64,000 nucleotides of DNA, taken from positions 113,272 through 177,271 of the forward strand of contig NZ_NEFD01000005.1 in assembly GCF_002252155.1 (NCBI RefSeq). Direction: 5' to 3'. The notes under the pieces are model-generated. The model was given only the letters and a program-made list of their open reading frames with translations. It was not told the DNA's origin and did not search any database. Both the position numbers and the translations under genes were made by a program. Positions 10,769 through 19,085 of this stretch are shown here, in pieces. Each line of letters opens with the position of its first letter. Position 1 is the stretch's first letter. This DNA is from Wohlfahrtiimonas sp. G9077. Its GTDB lineage: Bacteria > Pseudomonadota > Gammaproteobacteria > Cardiobacteriales > Wohlfahrtiimonadaceae.

Positions 10769-12025
10769 TTAGCGTTTCATTGCATCAAAAAATGCTTGAT
10801 TTGTCTTCGTTTCTTTGAGTCGCTCTAACACGAATTCCATGGACTGAATTTCATCCATCGGATACAAGATTTTACGAAGAATCCACATTTTTGTTAAGTC
10901 GTCAGGATCGGTTAAGAGTTCTTCTTTACGCGTGCCTGAACGGTTGATGTCAATGGCAGGGAAAATGCGTTTTTCTGCCACTGAACGGTCTAAGTGCAAT
11001 TCAGAGTTACCTGTGCCTTTGAACTCTTCATAAATCACTTCGTCCATTTTTGAACCGGTGTCCACAAGGGCTGTGGCGATGATGGTTAAGCTGCCGCCAT
11101 TTTCGATGTTACGCGCCGCACCAAAGAAGCGTTTTGGGCGATGCAATGCATTGGCATCAACACCACCTGATAATACTTTACCCGATGATGGCACCACAGC
11201 GTTGTAAGCGCGGGCTAAACGCGTGATGGAGTCTAATAAAATCACCACATCGCGGTTGTGTTCCACTAAACGACGCGCTTTTTCGATGACCATTTCTGCC
11301 ACTTGTACATGGCGCACAGCAGGTTCATCGAAGGTTGAGGCAATCACATCACCACGCACTAAGCGACGCATTTCTGTGACCTCTTCAGGACGCTCATCGA
11401 TTAACAAGACAATCAAATAACATTCAGGATGATTGCTTTCGATGGATTGAGCAATGTTTTGTAGCATCACTGTTTTACCAGTTTTTGGCGGTGCCACGAT
11501 TAAGCTACGTTGACCTTTACCGATGGGTGCGACCATGTCAATGAGGCGCGCTGTGATGTCTTCACTTGAACCATTGCCGCGCTCCATTTTCAGGAGTTCA
11601 TTTGGATGAATCGGTGTTAAGTTCTCAAAGGCGACTTTGCGTGTGGAGTTTTCCACAGGCTCATAGTTGATGGTGTCGACTTTTGCTAAAGAGAAATATT
11701 TTTCATTGTCTTTAGGGGGACGAATTTTGCCTGAAACCGTATCGCCTGTGCGCAAGTTAAACTTACGAATTTGCGATGGACTGATGTAAACATCATCAGG
11801 ACCCGCCATATAGGAGCTGTCTGCGCCACGCAAAAAGCCGTAACCGTCGTTAAGAATTTCTAACACGCCGTCACCGGTGATCTCGTCGCCATTTTTTGCG
11901 TGTGCTTTTAAAATGGAGAAGATCAAGTCATGCTTTTTAGCACGGGCTAAGCCTTCTAGCTGCATTTCTTGAGCGATGCGAATCAGCTCAGCAGCAGGCA
12001 TTTGTTTCAATTCAGTTAAGTTCAT
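10769..12025 (-). CDS. rho: Transcription termination factor Rho
   Basis: Rho is the hexameric RNA helicase that ends transcription of untranslated RNA. The 418-residue protein has the N-terminal helical domain, the cold-shock-like RNA-binding domain with GYGFLRG (61-67), and a RecA-like ATPase. Walker A is PPKTGKT (179-185), Walker B is around [14 protein letters not shown], and the Q/R-loop segments are present. Length equals that of E. coli Rho. A strong promoter at 12155-12183 gives a leader of about 120 bases, as expected for a gene that E. coli autoregulates by Rho-dependent attenuation; whether that happens here is inference. The ribosome binding site is weak. Confidence 0.97.
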   Translation of the reverse strand: MNLTELKQMPAAELIRIAQEMQLEGLARAKKHDLIFSILKAHAKNGDEITGDGVLEILNDGYGFLRGADSSYMAGPDDVYISPSQIRKFNLRTGDTVSGKIRPPKDNEKYFSLAKVDTINYEPVENSTRKVAFENLTPIHPNELLKMERGNGSSEDITARLIDMVAPIGKGQRSLIVAPPKTGKTVMLQNIAQSIESNHPECYLIVLLIDERPEEVTEMRRLVRGDVIASTFDEPAVRHVQVAEMVIEKARRLVEHNRDVVILLDSITRLARAYNAVVPSSGKVLSGGVDANALHRPKRFFGAARNIENGGSLTIIATALVDTGSKMDEVIYEEFKGTGNSELHLDRSVAEKRIFPAIDINRSGTRKEELLTDPDDLTKMWILRKILYPMDEIQSMEFVLERLKETKTNQAFFDAMKR

Positions 12026-12154
12026 AGAGTATTTTTTGAGGTAAACAATAAAAGATAAGGAATACAGTCGCTTAGCGAAGAATGAGGGCTAAGGACATCA
12101 ATCTTGGGGATTATTCAGTTCAGAAAGGAAAACTGTTATTTTTTAGTGCTGCGA

Positions 12155-12183
12155 ATTTTATAAGTTTTACAGCAACTTTGCAA
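12155..12183 (-). promoter_or_regulatory. rho promoter
   Basis: On the minus strand TTGCAA (12183-12178) and TAAAAT (12160-12155) are 17 bases apart, each five of six to consensus. Start would be near 12148, leaving a leader of about 120 bases with no hairpin-plus-T-run that I can see. Confidence 0.68.
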
Positions 12184-12192
12184 ATAATCTCA

Positions 12193-12864
12193 TCAACTTT
12201 TCTGCTTTTCATCCGCCCGTCCATTGCGATGTTCTATGTAGGCTTTGCCGATTTCATAGAGCATCGGTAAAATCGAAATGAAGATAATGCCAAGGACAAT
12301 GATGGAGAAATTTTGTTTGATCCATGGAATGGTACCAAATAAATAGCCCGCACCGAGCATTAAGAACATCCATAATAGCGCACCTAAAATATTAAAGGTG
12401 GCAAAAGTTTTATAAGTCATTTTGCTCGCCCCTGCAACAAAAGGTGCAAATGTGCGCACGATTGGCACAAATCTTGCGATCACAATAGTCTTACTGCCAT
12501 ATTTTTCATAAAAATGGTGGGTTTTTTCTAAATATTGTAATTTGAAAATTTTCGCCTCTTTTTTAAAGACTTTTAAACCAAAATAGTGGCCGATCTGATA
12601 ATTGAGGGCATCGCCTAAAATCGCTGCCACCAACAGTGTGCCAAAGAGAATATAAATGTTTAATAATCCCATCGCCGCTAATGCACCGGCTGCGAACAAT
12701 AATGAATCCCCCGGTAAAATGGGTGTGACCACCAAGCCTGTTTCACAAAAGATGATGGCGATTAAAATTAAATAGATCCAAAAGCCATATTGCTGCACAG
12801 CCACTTCGAGGTATTGATCTAAGTGCAAAAAAAGATCCACAAACTGCATGAAAAAATCGTACAT
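12193..12864 (-). CDS. DedA family inner-membrane protein
   Basis: This 223-residue protein belongs to the DedA/VTT superfamily of inner-membrane proteins linked to lipid-carrier recycling and envelope homeostasis. Family marks are ETGLVVTPILPGDSLLF (residues about 41-57) and the segment around IARFVPIVRTFAPFVAGAS, which holds the conserved Arg and Pro of the re-entrant loop. At least four to five hydrophobic stretches are visible. The tail is short and charged. AGGACTC before the ATG supports the start. It is the last gene of the holA-scpB-lolC/E-lolE/C-lolD operon, 15 bases after lolD. Which DedA subgroup (YqjA, YghB or DedA) it belongs to I cannot say. Confidence 0.9.
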   Translation of the reverse strand: MYDFFMQFVDLFLHLDQYLEVAVQQYGFWIYLILIAIIFCETGLVVTPILPGDSLLFAAGALAAMGLLNIYILFGTLLVAAILGDALNYQIGHYFGLKVFKKEAKIFKLQYLEKTHHFYEKYGSKTIVIARFVPIVRTFAPFVAGASKMTYKTFATFNILGALLWMFLMLGAGYLFGTIPWIKQNFSIIVLGIIFISILPMLYEIGKAYIEHRNGRADEKQKS

Positions 12865-12879
12865 GATGAGTCCTGTTAT

Positions 12880-13563
12880 TTATTGTTCTTGAATGAGTTG
12901 ATGATTCGCTAAACGAAAACGATGATCCATTTTATGGGCAAGGGTTAAATCGTGTGTGACCACCACAAGGGCAGTGCCGATCTCTTCATTGATCTCGCAC
13001 ATTAAATCAAACACAGCATGTGCATTGTCACTGTCAAGATTGCCGGTGGGTTCATCGGCTAAGACGGCCAAAGGCTCTGTGACCAATGCGCGTGCAATCG
13101 CCACACGTTGGCGCTCACCGCCCGATAGGGCAGAGGGCTTATGTGATAAACGGTGCGATAATCCCACGCGATTAAGCATTGATTTGGCGCGTTCTGTGGC
13201 CTCTTTGACACTCATGCCGCCAATGATGCAGGGAATGGCAACATTATCAACGGCTGTAAACTCCGGCAATAAATGGTGAAATTGATAAATGAAGCCTAAA
13301 TAGCGGTTGCGCCAAACACCGCGGGCTTTTTCTGAGCCACGACTTAAGCAATGGCCATTGAGCCAAACTTCGCCTGATGTCGGTTGATCAAGCCCGGACA
13401 AAACATGCAGCAATGTACTTTTCCCTGAGCCGGATGCCCCAACAATCGCCACGCGATCTTTGGGGGCTAAGGTAAAATTTAGGGATTCAAAAATTTTGAC
13501 CTCATTTTTATGGTCAATGTAGGATTTGGCCAAGTTTTTGGCCTCTAAAATCGGATCACTCAT
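12880..13563 (-). CDS. lolD: Lipoprotein-releasing ABC transporter ATPase LolD
   Basis: LolD is the ATPase of the LolCDE machine that extracts outer-membrane lipoproteins from the inner membrane and hands them to LolA. The 227 residues contain Walker A GASGSGKS (42-49), the signature LSGGERQRVAIARAL, Walker B with LAVLADEPTGNLD, and the H-loop VVVTHD. It overlaps the preceding permease by 8 bases, so translation is coupled. The MacB/FtsE-type ATPases are related, but two LolC/E permeases directly upstream settle the assignment. dedA follows after 15 bases. Confidence 0.94.
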   Translation of the reverse strand: MSDPILEAKNLAKSYIDHKNEVKIFESLNFTLAPKDRVAIVGASGSGKSTLLHVLSGLDQPTSGEVWLNGHCLSRGSEKARGVWRNRYLGFIYQFHHLLPEFTAVDNVAIPCIIGGMSVKEATERAKSMLNRVGLSHRLSHKPSALSGGERQRVAIARALVTEPLAVLADEPTGNLDSDNAHAVFDLMCEINEEIGTALVVVTHDLTLAHKMDHRFRLANHQLIQEQ

Positions 13564-14809
13564 AACGTAATGCCTCAGCAGGTTGAGTTCTAGCGGCGCT
13601 CCATGCAGGATAGAGGGTGGCTAAACTGGCCAATAAAAATGCGATCAATGCGATCAATGCAATGTCGCCCACATTGATCACGGTGGGGATGTGGGAAAGC
13701 GGATAAACGCTCGGCTCAAACACAGTGTAACCCAAGAAAGATTCCAACCAACCGATCAAGCGATTGACATTGTTGGTGATGAGCAATCCCAAGCTTGTGC
13801 CAATGAATACGCCCCAAAAACCTATCACAATGCCTTGCACCATAAAAATGGCGAGGATTGAGCGAGGTGCCAATCCTAAGGTTCTTAAAATGGCAATTTC
13901 TGAGCGCTTATCATTGACCACCATCACAAGCGTTGAAACTACATTGAACACAGCCACTGCAATGATCAAGCTCATGATGACAAAAATGGTGCGTTTTTCT
14001 GTGTCGATCATTTTGGCAAGGGTGGCAAATTGATCCACCCAACTGTAGATGAGGATATCATTGTCCGCAAAATGATCCACAAGGTTCAATGCCGTTGGCC
14101 GCGCGATGCTTGGGTCTTTGAGTTTTAAACGAATGCCTTGGACTTCATTGCTTGGGATTTTAAAGATCTGATTGGCATCATCAATGTGAATGATGGCCAT
14201 ATTCGCATCATACTCATACATGCCAACGCTGAAAATATCCACTACGGTAAAGGCTTTTGTGCGCGGGATCACGGTTTCTGAATGGGGAGACACTTCAGGC
14301 GTAATCAGCATCACTTGCTCGCCGATGTGGGCATCTAACAGTTCGGCTAAATCTTTACCGAGGATGACATTGGCGCTGTCGCCATTTAAGGCATCAAAGT
14401 TTGGCAAGATGTCAGAAACTGCCGATTGATATGTGGGATTGATGCCCTCAATGCGCACAGGGCGCATTAAGCCATTGGCATTCATGAGCCCTTCACCATT
14501 GGTAAATGGCGCGCCTGCGATCACATTGTCATCGAATGTAGCGGTTTGATACAACGTTTCCCAATCATCAAAATGGCCACGCTCTGCCCGTTTGACGATT
14601 TTAAGATCATACGCCATCGATGCGCTCACCTCTTGAATGCCTTGCTGAAAGCCATTCATCACAGAGAGCACCACAATGATCGCCGTGAGCCCAAGGGCAA
14701 TGCCGCCAATGGACACAAGGGAGATGAAGGAGATGAAGTTATTTTTGCGTTTTGCACCGGTGTAGCGCAGCCCGATGGCGAGACTTAAAGGTTTAAAGAG
14801 CTTAATCAT
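13556..14809 (-). CDS. LolC/LolE family lipoprotein-releasing permease (second copy)
   Basis: This 417-residue permease is the partner of LolD. It has an N-terminal membrane helix (about 25-47) ending in the family motif VLSVMNGFQ, a large periplasmic domain (about 50-265), and three C-terminal helices of the FtsX domain, ending in LYPAWSAARTQPAEALRYE. It overlaps the upstream paralogue and the downstream lolD by 8 bases each. It is clearly related to the neighbouring permease along its whole length. Which is LolC (LolA-binding hook) and which LolE cannot be assigned confidently from motifs seen here; position next to lolD is not decisive. Confidence 0.9.
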   Translation of the reverse strand: MIKLFKPLSLAIGLRYTGAKRKNNFISFISLVSIGGIALGLTAIIVVLSVMNGFQQGIQEVSASMAYDLKIVKRAERGHFDDWETLYQTATFDDNVIAGAPFTNGEGLMNANGLMRPVRIEGINPTYQSAVSDILPNFDALNGDSANVILGKDLAELLDAHIGEQVMLITPEVSPHSETVIPRTKAFTVVDIFSVGMYEYDANMAIIHIDDANQIFKIPSNEVQGIRLKLKDPSIARPTALNLVDHFADNDILIYSWVDQFATLAKMIDTEKRTIFVIMSLIIAVAVFNVVSTLVMVVNDKRSEIAILRTLGLAPRSILAIFMVQGIVIGFWGVFIGTSLGLLITNNVNRLIGWLESFLGYTVFEPSVYPLSHIPTVINVGDIALIALIAFLLASLATLYPAWSAARTQPAEALRYE

Positions 14810-16070
14810 AACGCAGTGCCTCCGCCGGTTGAGTTTGCGCCGCTTTCCATGCTGGATATAAAGTGGCTAAGCTTGCCAACCCAAAAGCGATGCCCGCCAC
14901 AATGTAAATGTCGCTCCACACCACTTGTGAGGGGATTTCAAGCACATAAAACGCTTCGCCCACATTGCTGCCAAAAAAGGATTCCACAGCGCTGACGATG
15001 TGATTAACATTAAAGGCAATGAGTAAACCGAGCCCCATGCCAATCAGCGCACCAAAAAATCCAATGAACGTGCCTTGCACCATAAAGATTACCATGATCT
15101 GCATCGGAGACATGCCAAGGGTACGCAAAATGGCAATTTCGGGGCGTTTTTCTGTCACCACCATCACTAAAGTCGACACCACATTAAAGACTGCCACCGC
15201 CACAATGAGGCTCATGATGGTGAACATGGTGAGTTTTTCAATTTCGATCATTTTAAAGAGGGTTTTGAACTCATCAATCCATGTGCTGACGCGGTAATCA
15301 TCCCCCAGTTTTTGTGCTAAGCGCTCGGCAGTTTCTCTAGCCATCATCGGATCAGTGAGTTTAAGGCGCACGCCTGAGACACTGTTTTTCGGGATCTGAT
15401 AAATGCGTCCGCTGTCGAATGCATTCATGATGCCCATCGTGGAATCATATTCATATTGTCCTAAGCGAAAAATGCCCACCACCGTTAAGCGCTTCATGCG
15501 TGGAATGGCGCCGGCAGCAGTCACTTGGATTTTGGGCGTGATCAATGTGACATGATCGCCCACACTGGCACCTAAAGACAATGCTAAATCTGTGCCCAAA
15601 ATGATGCCAAATTCACCAGGTTGCAAAATGGAAAAATCGCTTGCGGTGATGAAATCTGCGGTGATTTTATCGCTGATGGTGGAGACTTCATCCTCATAAT
15701 TAGGATCAATTCCTTGGATTTTAATCGGGGCAAATTGTCCATTGGCTGCTAAAAGCCCTTCGCCATTATTAAAAGGTGCGCCGGCAATGATATTAGGCTC
15801 ATAGCGTACAGCGTCATACACTTTCTCCCAATCTTTCACAAAACCTTGTGGCTGAGGATTGGTGATGGCAATGTCATAGGCCATTGCTAAATTGCGCGCT
15901 TTGACTTCATTTTGAAAGCCATTCATGACAGAGAGCACCACAATCATGGTCATCATGCCTAAGGCAATGCCACCGATGGAGATGAACGAGATAAACGAGA
16001 TGAAATTTTTTTTGCGTTTAGCCCGCGTGTAACGCAGGCCAATGTACAGCGACAAAGGGCGAAACATCAT
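14802..16070 (-). CDS. LolC/LolE family lipoprotein-releasing permease (first copy)
   Basis: The 422-residue protein has the same plan as its downstream paralogue: a first helix at about 25-47 (GGIALGMMTMIVVLSVMNGF), a periplasmic domain of some 220 residues, and three C-terminal helices with LYPAWKAAQTQPAEALRYD at the end. Two tandem paralogues plus lolD make a complete LolCDE system, unlike the single LolF permease of some other gammaproteobacteria. It overlaps scpB by 4 bases and the next permease by 8 bases. Likely function is to capture and release lipoproteins at the outer face of the inner membrane. Confidence 0.9.
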   Translation of the reverse strand: MMFRPLSLYIGLRYTRAKRKKNFISFISFISIGGIALGMMTMIVVLSVMNGFQNEVKARNLAMAYDIAITNPQPQGFVKDWEKVYDAVRYEPNIIAGAPFNNGEGLLAANGQFAPIKIQGIDPNYEDEVSTISDKITADFITASDFSILQPGEFGIILGTDLALSLGASVGDHVTLITPKIQVTAAGAIPRMKRLTVVGIFRLGQYEYDSTMGIMNAFDSGRIYQIPKNSVSGVRLKLTDPMMARETAERLAQKLGDDYRVSTWIDEFKTLFKMIEIEKLTMFTIMSLIVAVAVFNVVSTLVMVVTEKRPEIAILRTLGMSPMQIMVIFMVQGTFIGFFGALIGMGLGLLIAFNVNHIVSAVESFFGSNVGEAFYVLEIPSQVVWSDIYIVAGIAFGLASLATLYPAWKAAQTQPAEALRYD

Positions 16071-16645
16071 TCCTCCTCAGCATCGAGTGATAACGCCATG
16101 TGTTCAGCGGTGGATTCTAATTTTTCAAGCTCGATGAGCGGTGGCAGCTCACTCAATTGCTTGAGATTAAAGTCATCCAAAAATTGTTTGGTGGTGCCAT
16201 ATAGATTTGGGCGCCCCGGCACTTCACGTTGACCGAGCACTTTAATCCATTCGCGTTCAAGCAGCGTTTTGATGATGTGACTGCTGACGGCAACGCCGCG
16301 AATCTCTTCGATGTCTCCGCGGCTGATGGGTTGACGATAAGCGATTAAGGCGAGCGTTTCGAGCAAAGCTCTGCTGTAGCGTTGAGGCTTTTCATCAAAT
16401 AAGCGGGAAACCCACGGTGAGAATTGTTGTGGCACTTGGATGCGATAACCTGAAGCAACTTCAACGAGCTCAACGCCGCGACCTTCTAATTGGTATTTCA
16501 GCGCGGTTAGGGCTTCTTTAATGGCCTCAGTGCTGGGCTGCTCATGCAATTCAAAAAGAGCTTGAATATCTGTGATTTTTAACGGGGTGCAAGCGGCGCT
16601 TAAAATGGCCTCAAGCAGTACATTTAATGGCGGTAATGCATTCAT
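16067..16645 (-). CDS. scpB: Chromosome segregation/condensation protein ScpB
   Basis: ScpB is the winged-helix kleisin partner of the SMC-ScpAB condensin. The 192 residues show the family features: an N-terminal helix with LLEAILSAACTPL, the conserved LETLALIAYRQPISRGDIEEIRG segment (given only in part: LIAYRQPISRGDIEEIRG), and GRPNLYGTTKQFLDDF near the end of the second winged helix. The start at 16645 forms an ATGA overlap with the holA stop; an in-frame extension to 16720 lies inside holA and is not used. scpA and smc are not in the window. It overlaps the next gene by 4 bases, so holA, scpB and the lol genes form one operon. Confidence 0.93.
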   Translation of the reverse strand: MNALPPLNVLLEAILSAACTPLKITDIQALFELHEQPSTEAIKEALTALKYQLEGRGVELVEVASGYRIQVPQQFSPWVSRLFDEKPQRYSRALLETLALIAYRQPISRGDIEEIRGVAVSSHIIKTLLEREWIKVLGQREVPGRPNLYGTTKQFLDDFNLKQLSELPPLIELEKLESTAEHMALSLDAEEE

Positions 16646-17673
16646 AGATTGATCTCTGCACTTAACGGAAGAAGACGTTTGCCGGCAAAGGCAAAGGCGG
16701 TGCGCATGATGGCATTCCAAGGATTTTCATTCAATTGACCTTTTGTGGCCAAATCAATTTGAACCACCATGCGGGTTAAATGGCGGATGCGCTGTGGACT
16801 TAAACGATTGAGGGCTTGGCGATACATGGCTTTTTGGCTGCCCCAAACGTCATTGAGTGCCATCTCCATTGTGGCGCCTTGTGCCATTTTGCTTTGCATG
16901 CGATGGATGAGGCTGATCTCTTTATGCAGCACCCAATTGACTAAAATGGGCGCATCACCCTCTGAGCGTAAACTCTGCAAAATTCGATAGATGCGGGCAA
17001 TGTCTGCCGTCAGTAGTGCAGAACTTAAATCAAATGCCACAAAGTTTGAGTTCTCGCTGCTAAGCTCAATGATCATCTCATGGGAAATGGGCGCATTGCC
17101 ATATAAAAATTGTAACTGCGTTAGCAATTGTTCAATGGCTAAAAAGTTGCCTTCATTGTGGGCGCTGATAAATTGCACCGATTCAGGCAGCAAATTGACC
17201 TGCAATTGACGGGCGCGCTCTTGAATCCATTGTGGTAATTTGGTGTGATCTGGCGGAAATACTGTGATCAAGCAACCATTGCGCTCCACCATTTGCACCG
17301 TTTTATTTTTTTGGGCATTGCGATCAAGCTTTGGCATGGTGATGAGGTAAAAAAGATCCGAATGGGTTTGATCTAAACACTCATAGAGCTGCTTGAAAGT
17401 TTTGGCATCGGACTTTTGGGTAAAGCGTAATTGGATGAGTTTTTCTGTCGAAAAAAGGGACAAACTTTGGCCGGTGGTTAAAATGTGCGACCAATCAAAT
17501 TTATTGTCCACATCAAACACTTCACGTTCATAGCGCCCTAAACTCATGATGGCATTTTTGATGGTCTGCTCTGTGTTGAGCATCAACGCCGGTTCATCGC
17601 CTGTGATGAGACAATAGGGCAGGCGAATGATTTTGGGTAATTCTTTGGTAACGAAGTCCTGAGCAATCCGCAT
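16642..17673 (-). CDS. holA: DNA polymerase III subunit delta
   Basis: HolA is the clamp-opening delta subunit of the replicative clamp loader. It has 343 residues, the same as the E. coli protein. N-terminal LPYCLITGDEPALMLNTEQ fits the degenerate nucleotide-binding domain that has lost the P-loop, followed by the conserved LLTQLQFLYGNAPIS and the helical collar domain at the C-terminus. The beta-clamp-binding helix region lies around FSTEKLIQLRF. The ribosome binding site is weak and the secB terminator lies immediately upstream, so its promoter is not obvious. In many gammaproteobacteria holA follows lptE; that gene is absent here. scpB overlaps its end. Confidence 0.93.
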   Translation of the reverse strand: MRIAQDFVTKELPKIIRLPYCLITGDEPALMLNTEQTIKNAIMSLGRYEREVFDVDNKFDWSHILTTGQSLSLFSTEKLIQLRFTQKSDAKTFKQLYECLDQTHSDLFYLITMPKLDRNAQKNKTVQMVERNGCLITVFPPDHTKLPQWIQERARQLQVNLLPESVQFISAHNEGNFLAIEQLLTQLQFLYGNAPISHEMIIELSSENSNFVAFDLSSALLTADIARIYRILQSLRSEGDAPILVNWVLHKEISLIHRMQSKMAQGATMEMALNDVWGSQKAMYRQALNRLSPQRIRHLTRMVVQIDLATKGQLNENPWNAIMRTAFAFAGKRLLPLSAEINL

Positions 17674-17695
17674 AATTTTTCATTCTCAAATAAAG

Positions 17696-17720
17696 AAAAA
17701 CCCTCAAAAAGAGGGTTTTT
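17696..17720 (-). terminator. Intrinsic terminator after secB
   Basis: Stem CCCTC (17701-17705) and GAGGG (17711-17715), extended by A/T pairs, is followed on the minus strand by a T-rich run. It lies between secB and holA. Confidence 0.85.
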
Positions 17721-17736
17721 GTGAATGCATGATGGC

Positions 17737-18204
17737 TTATGCATTCCCTTCAGCTTGCATCTGTTCTAAACGTTGTGCATAGAGCAAATCAAAGTTCACA
17801 GGGGCTAAAGTCAATGGCGGGAAGCCTGCTTTTAACACCATAGAATCTAATGTTTCACGCGCGTATGGGAACAAAATGTTCGGGCAAAATGCGCCTTCCA
17901 TGTGGCTGCGTTGTTCATCGCTAAAGCCTTCAATGGTGAATACGCCTGCTTGCTCGATTTCCACTAAGTACAATACATCATCGCCGACTTTAGCAGTCAC
18001 AGTTAAACGTAAGGCAACTTCTGTCAAACCATCGTCGATTTGTGTGGCTAAGTTTGCTAACTGCACAGAGATCTCTGGCGCGGTTTCATTTTTAAAACAC
18101 GCAGGTGCATTTGGCACTTCAACAGAGATGTTTTTATTGTATAACTTATGAACGTTAAAGATTGGACCTTCGTTCGCTGCTGCGTTTGCTGCATTCTCAG
18201 ACAT
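17737..18204 (-). CDS. secB: Protein-export chaperone SecB
   Basis: SecB is the tetrameric cytosolic chaperone that keeps preproteins unfolded and delivers them to SecA. The 155-residue sequence has the conserved IFNVHKLYNKNISVEVPNAP start, the Asp/Glu-rich strand VALRLTVTAKVGDDVLYLVEI, and the CPNILFPYARETLDSMVLKAGFPPL region that forms the SecA-binding face. It is the last gene of yibN-grxC-secB, the same order as in E. coli. It lies 25 bases after grxC. The giant autotransporter in this window is a plausible client, though autotransporters with extended signal peptides differ in their targeting. Confidence 0.96.
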   Translation of the reverse strand: MSENAANAAANEGPIFNVHKLYNKNISVEVPNAPACFKNETAPEISVQLANLATQIDDGLTEVALRLTVTAKVGDDVLYLVEIEQAGVFTIEGFSDEQRSHMEGAFCPNILFPYARETLDSMVLKAGFPPLTLAPVNFDLLYAQRLEQMQAEGNA

Positions 18205-18229
18205 ACGTTTTCCTTTATAAAATGGTGAA

Positions 18230-18481
18230 TTATTTTGCTAAGAGTGGATCTAAGCCGCCTTTGGCATTTAAGGCAACAAGGTCATCACAACCGCCAATGT
18301 GTTGATCATTGATGAAGATTTGTGGCACTGTGTCACGGCCTGAGCGAGATTTGCTCTCTTCCCATAATTTAGCATCTTGATTCACATCATAGATGGTCAC
18401 ATCCGCGCCTTTGCTTTTTAATAACTCTAATGCACGTTTGCAATATGGGCAAGAAGGCATGTAATACATTTCAACTGACAT
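18230..18481 (-). CDS. grxC: Glutaredoxin 3
   Basis: This 83-residue protein is a classic dithiol glutaredoxin. The active site CPYC is at residues 11-14, the TVPQIFIN cis-Pro segment binds glutathione, and GGCDDLVAL gives the C-terminal glutathione-binding loop with the extra Cys of GrxC. It reduces glutathione-mixed disulfides in the cytoplasm. It lies between the rhodanese yibN (10 bases) and secB (25 bases), the conserved gammaproteobacterial order. The ribosome binding site AGGAG lies just before the ATG. Confidence 0.95.
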   Translation of the reverse strand: MSVEMYYMPSCPYCKRALELLKSKGADVTIYDVNQDAKLWEESKSRSGRDTVPQIFINDQHIGGCDDLVALNAKGGLDPLLAK

Positions 18482-18491
18482 TGTTCAACTC

Positions 18492-18923
18492 CTATTTTTT
18501 AGATGATTCAACAGGTAAATTTGCTTGTGTCCAAGCATTGATACCACCTTGAAGTGAAAAGAGGCTCACATCAGGATGCTCTTTACGTAATTTTTCCACA
18601 GCCGCTGTTGAGGCAGATGCAGAGTCACAATATAAAACGATCACTTTATTTTTCAATGCGCTGCTGGTGGTGACTTTTGTGGATAATTGGTCCACTGGCA
18701 TGTGTACTGCGCTTGGAATGTGGGCTCTTTTATAGGCATCAGCATCACGGATGTCTACAAATACCGCTTGATCGTCATTAGACAATTGTAACGCTTTCAC
18801 AGAAGAGATCAAAAATGCTTTGGTTTTGATTGATTTTAATTCATTTAAAATGATCAGGACAAATACGATGGTTAAGCCTGCAAACCAGATCAATTCAGCA
18901 CGAAAGAATTCCAAAAAAGTCAT
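18492..18923 (-). CDS. yibN: Membrane-anchored rhodanese-like protein YibN
   Basis: The 143-residue product has one N-terminal membrane helix (about residues 11-28) followed by a cytoplasmic rhodanese domain. The active-site loop is around Cys99 in VIVLYCDSASAST, and the domain also has VFVDIRDADAYKRAHIPSA. Rhodaneses move sulfane sulfur; YibN of E. coli is reported to associate with the membrane-insertion machinery, but a role here is inference. It is the first gene of yibN-grxC-secB and has a promoter at 18955-18982. Length is normal. Confidence 0.9.
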   Translation of the reverse strand: MTFLEFFRAELIWFAGLTIVFVLIILNELKSIKTKAFLISSVKALQLSNDDQAVFVDIRDADAYKRAHIPSAVHMPVDQLSTKVTTSSALKNKVIVLYCDSASASTAAVEKLRKEHPDVSLFSLQGGINAWTQANLPVESSKK

Positions 18924-18954
18924 AATGGTGAGATATCCTTAAGATCATACAAAA

Positions 18955-18982
18955 GTTATAAATGCCTTATTCTATCAGTAAA
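18955..18982 (-). promoter_or_regulatory. Promoter of yibN-grxC-secB
   Basis: On the minus strand TTTACT (18982-18977) and TATAAC (18960-18955) are 16 bases apart. The leader would be about 25 bases. It lies in the 162-base divergent gap upstream of the Sel1/TPR gene. Confidence 0.5.
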
Positions 18983-19085
18983 CTTTATAAAAGAGTGAGA
19001 ATAAATCGCAAAGCGCGCGATTTCAATTTGCGCAAAATGTGCCACAATGGCAGCTGTTTTTTATGAAATTTTAAGGCTTTGATTT

